NCBI GenBank assembly: GCA_029858165.1
Contig: JAOUFO010000075.1
Location: forward strand, 1-7,907
Direction: 5' to 3'
Length of the DNA: 7,907 nt
Origin: Deltaproteobacteria bacterium
GTDB taxonomy: Bacteria; SAR324; JACQKK01
Of the stretch, positions 5,573 through 7,907 are shown in pieces (within the stretch, counting starts at the first letter, position 1; each line of letters starts with the position of its first letter). The translations under genes were made by a program, and so were the position numbers. The notes under the pieces were generated by a model, which made no database searches, was not told the DNA's origin, and saw only the letters and a list, made by a program, of their open reading frames with translations.

Positions 5573-6943
5573 TTGAGTGCGATAACTTACGCGGATGTAA
5601 ACCGCGATATCTTAAAGACGATGGTCCGGCCCAAGCCGGCCTATTATCTGTTGATATCCGGCTCTCTCTTTGCCCTTCTGATTGGAGGGGTCTCACTGGC
5701 CATCCAAACGGATGTGGGGTTGGGGCTCAGCGGGATTTCCCACCCGATAGGCTGGGGGTTTTATATCACCAACTTCGTGTTCTGGATCGGTATCGGCCAT
5801 GCGGGCACCCTGATTTCCGCCGTGCTGTTTTTGACCCGGGCACCCTGGCGCAATCCCATTTACCGGGCGGCGGAAGCCATGACGGTATTTGCTGTGATGA
5901 CAGCGGGGTTGTTTCCGTTGATTCATGTGGGGCGTACCTGGTTTGCTTACTGGATGATTCCGTATCCCAATCAGAGGATGCTGTGGACCAACTTCAAATC
6001 CCCCCTGGAATGGGATGTGTTTGCGGTGTCCACCTACCTGACCATTTCGGTGCTGTTTTTTATCATCGGTTTGATTCCCGATCTGGCCGCCATGCGGGAC
6101 AGCGCCACCGGAACCCGGAAAAAGATATACACCCTGCTTTCTCTGGGTTGGACCAACAGTTATCAACAATGGCTGCATTATATGCGGGGCTACCTGTTGT
6201 TGGCGGCGTTTTCCACCCCCCTGGTGTTTTCGGTGCACTCCATCGTGTCGTTTGATTTCGCCATGTCGTTTCTGCCGGGGTGGCACACCACCATTTTCCC
6301 CCCCTATTTTGTGGCCGGGGCTATTTTTTCCGGCATGGCCATGGTGCTGACAATTGTCATCCCGTTGCGCAAGATTTTCGGGCTGGAAAAATTCATCACC
6401 CTCCATGTGTTGCAAAGTTCCGCAAGGCTGATTCTGTTTACTTCGTTTATTGTGGGGTATGCCTACATGACCGAATTGTTCATGGCCTATTACAGTGGAA
6501 ACCACTTTGAGAGGTCCCTGTTTTACTTCCGTCTCTTCGGTGAATTTTCCGATGGGGCGCCCTTCAGGGATGCCCATTTGTTCAGCTGGCCTTCCCTGGC
6601 TTTCTGGACCATGATTTTCTGCAACATGATTTCCCCTTTGCCCCTGTGGCGCTGGAAAATCCGCAACAACATTTACGCGCTGTTCATCATATCCATCTTC
6701 ATCAACATCGGGATGTGGTTTGAACGCTACAACATTATTGTCAGTTCTTTGCAACGGGATTTTGATCCGTATGTGTGGGGTTCCTATTGGCCCACCATAA
6801 TTGAAGCCGGAATTACATTGGGCAGCTTCGGATTTTTCTTTACTTTATTCCTGTTGTTCATCCGGGCGATGCCAAGCATGGCCATCGCGGAATTGAAAGA
6901 ATCCATTCCGGCACCCATGAAACACAAAAAAGCCCACTCTTGA
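5573..6943 (+). CDS. actC: Alternative complex III NrfD-type quinol-oxidising membrane subunit ActC
   Basis: ActC is the NrfD/PsrC-family integral membrane subunit that carries the quinol site next to the [3Fe-4S] cluster of ActB and is proposed to take part in proton movement. The 456-residue protein has about ten hydrophobic helices, near residues 24-46, 63-88, 99-121, 148-170, 204-226, 243-265, 278-303, 340-358, 366-384 and 407-431. Recognisable family segments are WGFYITNFVFWIGIGHAGT (61-79), HVGR (118-121), PDLAAMRD (169-176), SFLPGWHTTIFPPYFVAGA (232-250) and MWFERYNIIV (381-390). The size and helix count match ActC. It starts with TTG, 2 nt after the actB stop, with its ribosome-binding site inside actB, so translational coupling is likely. 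The highly polar C-terminus (about 440-456) is probably cytoplasmic. PsrC or HybB homologues are the same superfamily, but the neighbours make ActC the clear call. Confidence 0.93.
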   Translation: MSAITYADVNRDILKTMVRPKPAYYLLISGSLFALLIGGVSLAIQTDVGLGLSGISHPIGWGFYITNFVFWIGIGHAGTLISAVLFLTRAPWRNPIYRAAEAMTVFAVMTAGLFPLIHVGRTWFAYWMIPYPNQRMLWTNFKSPLEWDVFAVSTYLTISVLFFIIGLIPDLAAMRDSATGTRKKIYTLLSLGWTNSYQQWLHYMRGYLLLAAFSTPLVFSVHSIVSFDFAMSFLPGWHTTIFPPYFVAGAIFSGMAMVLTIVIPLRKIFGLEKFITLHVLQSSARLILFTSFIVGYAYMTELFMAYYSGNHFERSLFYFRLFGEFSDGAPFRDAHLFSWPSLAFWTMIFCNMISPLPLWRWKIRNNIYALFIISIFINIGMWFERYNIIVSSLQRDFDPYVWGSYWPTIIEAGITLGSFGFFFTLFLLFIRAMPSMAIAELKESIPAPMKHKKAHS

Positions 6944-6961
6944 GTTTGGAAAGGATAACAC

Positions 6962-7492
6962 ATGAGCAAGCCATTCAAGGGAGTATGGGGATCTTTCGAA
7001 TATATGGACGAAACCTGTACCGTGATTCGCAACCTGCGTGAGCAGGGCAAGGATTACAGCGTCCTGTCCCCTTTCCATCACCACGAATTGCAGGCGGCCA
7101 TGGGGGACCCCCAAAGCCGGATTCCCTTTATCACCCTGGTGTTCGGGGGGTTGGGCATCTTTTTCGGCTACGGGTATCCCAGTTGGACCGCCATGGAATG
7201 GGTACTGCCGGTGAGCATGAAGCCCACGGTATCCATTCCTGCCTATACCATCATCGGCTTTGAAATGATGGTGCTGCTGGGGGGGGTTTCCACCGTTCTG
7301 GGGATCCTGATTATGGGCTTCTTCCATTTACGGCGCGAAAAACTTCCCAAATCATCCTCATTTAAAAACTACAGCCGGTTTTCCAATGACCGGTTCGGGG
7401 TGGTGGTTCGCTGCGAAAAAGATGAAGCGGATCAGGTGGAAAAACTGATGCGTTCTCATAGTGTTGAGGAGGTTTACCGTGAATATGAATAA
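6962..7492 (+). CDS. actD: Alternative complex III membrane subunit ActD (DUF3341 family)
   Basis: ActD is a small two-helix subunit of ACIII with no cofactor, usually adjacent to actC. The 176-residue protein shows the DUF3341 pattern: an N-terminal soluble part (GVWGSFEY at 7-14, LSPFHHHELQAAM at 35-47), a first helix at about 54-71, a loop ending in MKPTVSIPAYTI, a second helix at about 93-121 containing the FEMMVLL segment, and a C-terminal part with SNDRFGVVV (141-149). The start at ATG 6962 is preceded by GGAAAGGA (6948-6955), 18 nt after the actC stop. The end overlaps the start of actE. Its exact biochemical role in the complex is not established. Length and layout are normal for the family. 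Confidence 0.9.
   Translation: MSKPFKGVWGSFEYMDETCTVIRNLREQGKDYSVLSPFHHHELQAAMGDPQSRIPFITLVFGGLGIFFGYGYPSWTAMEWVLPVSMKPTVSIPAYTIIGFEMMVLLGGVSTVLGILIMGFFHLRREKLPKSSSFKNYSRFSNDRFGVVVRCEKDEADQVEKLMRSHSVEEVYREYE
7466..7472 (+). promoter_or_regulatory. Ribosome-binding site for actE inside actD
   Basis: GAGGAGG at 7466-7472 lies 6 nt before GTG 7479 and 12 nt before the in-frame ATG 7485. The spacing favours GTG, giving a 14-nt overlap with actD; the ATG would give an 8-nt overlap and lose only two residues. Confidence 0.6.
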
Positions 7493-7907
7493 AAAACGCG
7501 CCAAATGGACCTTGATCGGTTGTTTGGCCGGTTTGATGATTTTTGGGTTTGTTTCAACGGCCATGGTTTCGGCTTCCGATGACAAACCGAAAAACAAGGC
7601 CACCCTGTGGAGCGGGTATGATGAAAAACATCCCTGGTTTGACGGCAAGGATTGGGATTGGTTCCGGGATATGATGGACCAGCCTTCTCTGAAACCACAG
7701 GAAGAGGGCGCCATTCAGAACTTCCCTTTGGATTCGGTTCCCCGCCAGGGGATTGAGGTGGAAACCCCGGAAAGCCAACGGGAATCCCAGCCCAAGAACC
7801 CTTCCAAGAAAACGGCGGCATCTTTGGCCCATGGTAAATTTTTGTTCCAAACCTATTGTGGGGCCTGTCACGGTCCCCATGGGGATGCGGACACCCCCGT
7901 GGCCGAA
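7479..7907 (+). CDS. actE: Alternative complex III monoheme cytochrome c subunit ActE (3' end missing)
   Basis: ActE is the periplasmic monoheme cytochrome of ACIII and, with ActA, the electron exit of the complex. Only the first 143 residues are inside the window, and the frame is still open at the edge. The N-terminus has basic residues (4-9) and a hydrophobic stretch (11-30), with a likely signal peptidase site after VSA (30-32). The mature part contains WFRDMMDQPSLKPQEE (61-76) and FPLDSVPRQG (82-91), which match the conserved 'RDM.DQP..K..E' and VPRG region of ActE, then a heme site CGACH (127-131). Many ActE proteins are lipoproteins. Here Cys15 sits in LIGC but comes too early, before a proper hydrophobic core, so a lipid anchor is doubtful. 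The gene overlaps actD by 14 nt if GTG is the start. Confidence 0.85.
   Translation, partial: MNMNKKRAKWTLIGCLAGLMIFGFVSTAMVSASDDKPKNKATLWSGYDEKHPWFDGKDWDWFRDMMDQPSLKPQEEGAIQNFPLDSVPRQGIEVETPESQRESQPKNPSKKTAASLAHGKFLFQTYCGACHGPHGDADTPVAE

Noticed and set aside
5693..6754. 353-codon minus-strand ORF inside actC
   Set aside because: It is antisense to a clear ten-helix membrane protein; its hydrophilic translation rich in His, Gln and Gly is the mirror of hydrophobic codons.
1..7907. CRISPR array, tRNA or rRNA genes
   Set aside because: No regularly spaced repeats, no cloverleaf-like segment and no rRNA-like sequence were seen on either strand.

Overview
The window holds the front part of an alternative complex III (ACIII, Act) operon on the + strand: actA, actB, actC, actD and a truncated actE that runs off the right edge. 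ACIII is the quinol:electron-acceptor oxidoreductase that replaces the cytochrome bc1 complex in many bacteria. The features point to a Gram-negative bacterium with a membrane respiratory chain: c-type hemes matured outside the cytoplasm, a Tat-exported iron-sulfur subunit and an NrfD-type quinol subunit. Base composition is moderate, slightly above half G+C by eye. Desulfobacterota- or Nitrospirota-like lineages would fit, but the sequence alone does not settle the taxon.

Layout. Bases 1-621 hold no convincing large gene. They carry a strong inverted repeat at the left edge (1-45), a compact foldback element with 17-bp terminal inverted repeats and three internal hairpins (129-269), a possible very short ORF (440-499) and a sigma-54-like promoter match (542-557). 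A small PilZ-like protein is encoded at 622-1086. Bases 1087-1917 (about 830 bp) contain no convincing gene, but they do hold structured DNA: three mutually complementary segments, one followed by seven T's (1104-1230), a bulged hairpin (1278-1306), a dyad with direct repeats (1395-1433), and a 21-bp tandem duplication (1515-1556). The act operon starts at 1918.

How the genes work together. Gaps inside the operon are 20, 2 and 18 nt, followed by a 14-nt overlap between actD and actE, so co-transcription and translational coupling are likely. By analogy with characterised ACIII, quinol is oxidised by membrane subunit ActC. Electrons pass to the iron-sulfur domain of ActB and then to the hemes of ActA (pentaheme) and ActE (monoheme), which deliver them to a periplasmic carrier or a terminal oxidase. 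ActD is a small two-helix membrane subunit. ActF and any oxidase genes would lie beyond the right edge.

The most interesting observation is that ActB is atypical. It has the fused architecture (molybdopterin-enzyme-like domain plus ferredoxin-like domain with 15 cluster cysteines). However, its N-terminal domain keeps a complete CX2CX3CX27C iron-sulfur motif, which as I recall is lost in the characterised ACIII ActB. It also lacks the long extension that precedes the Tat motif in those proteins. It may be an ancestral-like or functionally distinct branch of the ACIII/Qrc/Psr superfamily.
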